Source of the DNA: Maribacter sp. HTCC2170
Lineage (GTDB): Bacteria; Bacteroidota; Bacteroidia; Flavobacteriales; Flavobacteriaceae
Assembly (NCBI RefSeq): GCF_000153165.2
Contig: NC_014472.1
Coordinates: forward strand, 2,414,001 to 2,478,000
DNA length: 64,000 bases
Direction: 5' to 3'
Numbering within the stretch: the stretch's first letter is position 1; each line of letters opens with the position of its first letter. Positions 62,868 through 64,000 of this stretch are shown one piece after another. Made by a program: the position numbers and the translations under genes. The notes beneath the pieces are model-generated. The model worked only from the letters and a program-made list of their open reading frames with translations, had not been told where the DNA came from and ran no database searches.

Positions 62868-64000
62868 ATGAGAAATAAAGTGCTTGGTGTTGGGTTGTTG
62901 ACCCTATTGATAATTGGGCTGTGTATAGGTTGTGCTGGCAAGCAGTTTCCTCCAGATGATAATGAATACTCAGATCAGATTAGATTAAACCAAATTGGTT
63001 ATTACCCTAATGCAGTTAAAAAAGCAGTTATTGTTGAGGTAAAAGGAGCAACTGATTTTAGTATAGTGGATAGGAAAACGATGTATTCTGTTTTTGAAGG
63101 AAAATTATCAGAGCAAATTTCATGGGAGCTTTCAGGGGAGAAAGTGCAAATAGCAAATTTTAGTGACTTAACCAAGACAGGTAAATACATTTTGTATATA
63201 GATTGTTTAGGTTATTCCTATCCTTTCGAAATAAGAAATAATGTGCTTGACCAAGTTTTTTTAGGTTCGGTGAAAGCAATGTATTATCAAAGAATGAGCA
63301 CCCCTTTAGAGGAGGAATTTGCAGGTAAATGGCATAGACCAATGGCACATCCTGATGATAATGTTTCTTATCATCCTTCAAGCGGCAGGAATGAAGGTTT
63401 TTTAAATTCTCCAGGAGGTTGGTATGATGCAGGAGACTATAACAAATATGTAGTTAATGGTAGCTTTCCTTTGGGGCAATTTTTGTCTTTTCATGAACAA
63501 TACCCAAATACTTTAAAAGATAATAGTCTAAATATTCCAGAGAGTGGAAACGGTACAAGTGACTATTTGGATGAACTCAAATATGAGATGGATTGGTTAT
63601 TGACCATGCAGGATGATGATGGAGGCCTCTTTCATAAATTAACCGCATTGAACTTTCAGGGAATGGTGATGCCACATGAGGCAACTGCAAAACGTTATGT
63701 TGTTGGGAAAGGCACCGCAGCTTCCCTTGATTTCTCTGCTTGTGCGGCAAAAGCCTATAGGGTTTTTAAGGAGATTGACGCTAATTATGCCCATAAGTGT
63801 TTAGAAGCCTCGAAGAGAGCATATGCATGGGCTTTAGAAAATCCGGATGTGGAATATTTAAACCCTGAAATTGTATCCACAGGGCAATATGGGGACAAAG
63901 ATTTTCTCGATGAATGGTTTTGGGCAAATGCTGAACTTTATATTTCAACAGGAGAGAATGAATATTTAAAAAAGCTAACTGAAAGCGATTTTAATTTTGA
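62868..64000 (+). CDS. Glycoside hydrolase family 9 lipoprotein, C-terminus cut off by the window edge
   Basis: The open frame from ATG 62868 runs to the window end (377 codons seen). It has a lipoprotein signal (LIIGLCIGC, Cys near 22), then an Ig-like CelD N-terminal domain (about 35-120, with IRLNQIGYYPNAVKKAVIV), then the GH9 catalytic domain. The domain opens with PGGWYDAGDYNKYVVNG, whose two Asp (187 and 190) are the catalytic base and water-binding residues. The C-terminal Glu acid lies outside the window. GH9 members cut cellulose, mixed-linkage or related beta-glucans, or exo-act on glucosamine/oligosaccharides. The lipoprotein form with an Ig domain suits outer-membrane oligosaccharide trimming. 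Confidence 0.9.
   Translation, partial: MRNKVLGVGLLTLLIIGLCIGCAGKQFPPDDNEYSDQIRLNQIGYYPNAVKKAVIVEVKGATDFSIVDRKTMYSVFEGKLSEQISWELSGEKVQIANFSDLTKTGKYILYIDCLGYSYPFEIRNNVLDQVFLGSVKAMYYQRMSTPLEEEFAGKWHRPMAHPDDNVSYHPSSGRNEGFLNSPGGWYDAGDYNKYVVNGSFPLGQFLSFHEQYPNTLKDNSLNIPESGNGTSDYLDELKYEMDWLLTMQDDDGGLFHKLTALNFQGMVMPHEATAKRYVVGKGTAASLDFSACAAKAYRVFKEIDANYAHKCLEASKRAYAWALENPDVEYLNPEIVSTGQYGDKDFLDEWFWANAELYISTGENEYLKKLTESDFNF

Noticed and set aside
1-64000. Mobile elements, prophage, CRISPR, restriction or toxin-antitoxin systems
   Set aside because: No transposase, integrase, repeat-spacer pattern or defence gene was seen; gene content is metabolic and housekeeping throughout.

Overview
The window is AT-rich chromosomal DNA from a member of the Bacteroidota, most likely a marine Flavobacteriaceae (Maribacter/Zobellia/Arenibacter-like; the genus is a guess). 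The evidence is a giant SprB-repeat protein with a gliding-motility-type C-terminal sorting domain (type IX secretion), family-typical gene orders (recF-TPR-ribH-mutL; parA-parB-DUF5683-dapB-lepB-WbqC-DUF6122; udk-divIC-mutA), and TAnnTTTG promoter boxes instead of sigma70 -10 boxes. No rRNA, tRNA, CRISPR array, phage or insertion sequence was seen. Both ends cut through genes: recF on the left and a GH9 glycosidase on the right.

Layout. 1-7.4 kb: housekeeping genes, namely recF (minus strand), then a tight plus-strand operon of a TPR protein, ribH, a small membrane protein, mutL, two rhomboid proteases and an EEP-family phosphatase/nuclease. 7.3-15.6 kb: minus-strand chromosome segregation and envelope operon (parA, parB, DUF5683, dapB, lepB, WbqC, DUF6122), preceded by udk, divIC and a short, partnerless methylmalonyl-CoA mutase small subunit. 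16.0-31.6 kb: a propionyl-CoA/methylmalonyl-CoA region. One plus-strand operon encodes epimerase, a Na+-pumping biotin decarboxylase (alpha, delta, gamma, beta), a CoA-transferase and both mutase subunits. A minus-strand pair follows (meaB chaperone and a GH76 mannanase). Then comes a separate ATP-dependent propionyl-CoA carboxylase operon (biotin carrier, biotin carboxylase, carboxyltransferase).

31.7-39.8 kb: an MFS drug exporter, then acetate assimilation (acs, ActP-like symporter, DUF4212), with a divergent DUF294 signalling protein and a DnaQ-like exonuclease. 39.8-51.8 kb: peptidoglycan/amino-sugar recycling (anmK, NagZ-like GH3, AmpG-like MFS, GHL10 glycosidase, a NagB-PIG-L fusion, DeoR regulator, murQ), interrupted by a Tat-exported Gfo/Idh oxidoreductase and a DUF1080 lipoprotein. 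51.8-64 kb: a cytochrome c with a PQQ-type sugar dehydrogenase, the 2838-residue secreted repeat protein, an exported alpha/beta hydrolase and the start of a GH9 lipoprotein.

The most notable system is 16040-25603. It holds in one operon every enzyme of a closed succinate to propionate + CO2 cycle that pumps Na+ (the Propionigenium modestum type of energy conservation). A dedicated carboxylase operon for the reverse direction lies 2.5 kb away. Secondary points are candidate operators in the nagB/deoR and acetate-symporter promoter regions, a NagB-deacetylase-like fusion in a cluster without nagA, and a MutL whose endonuclease motif looks lost.
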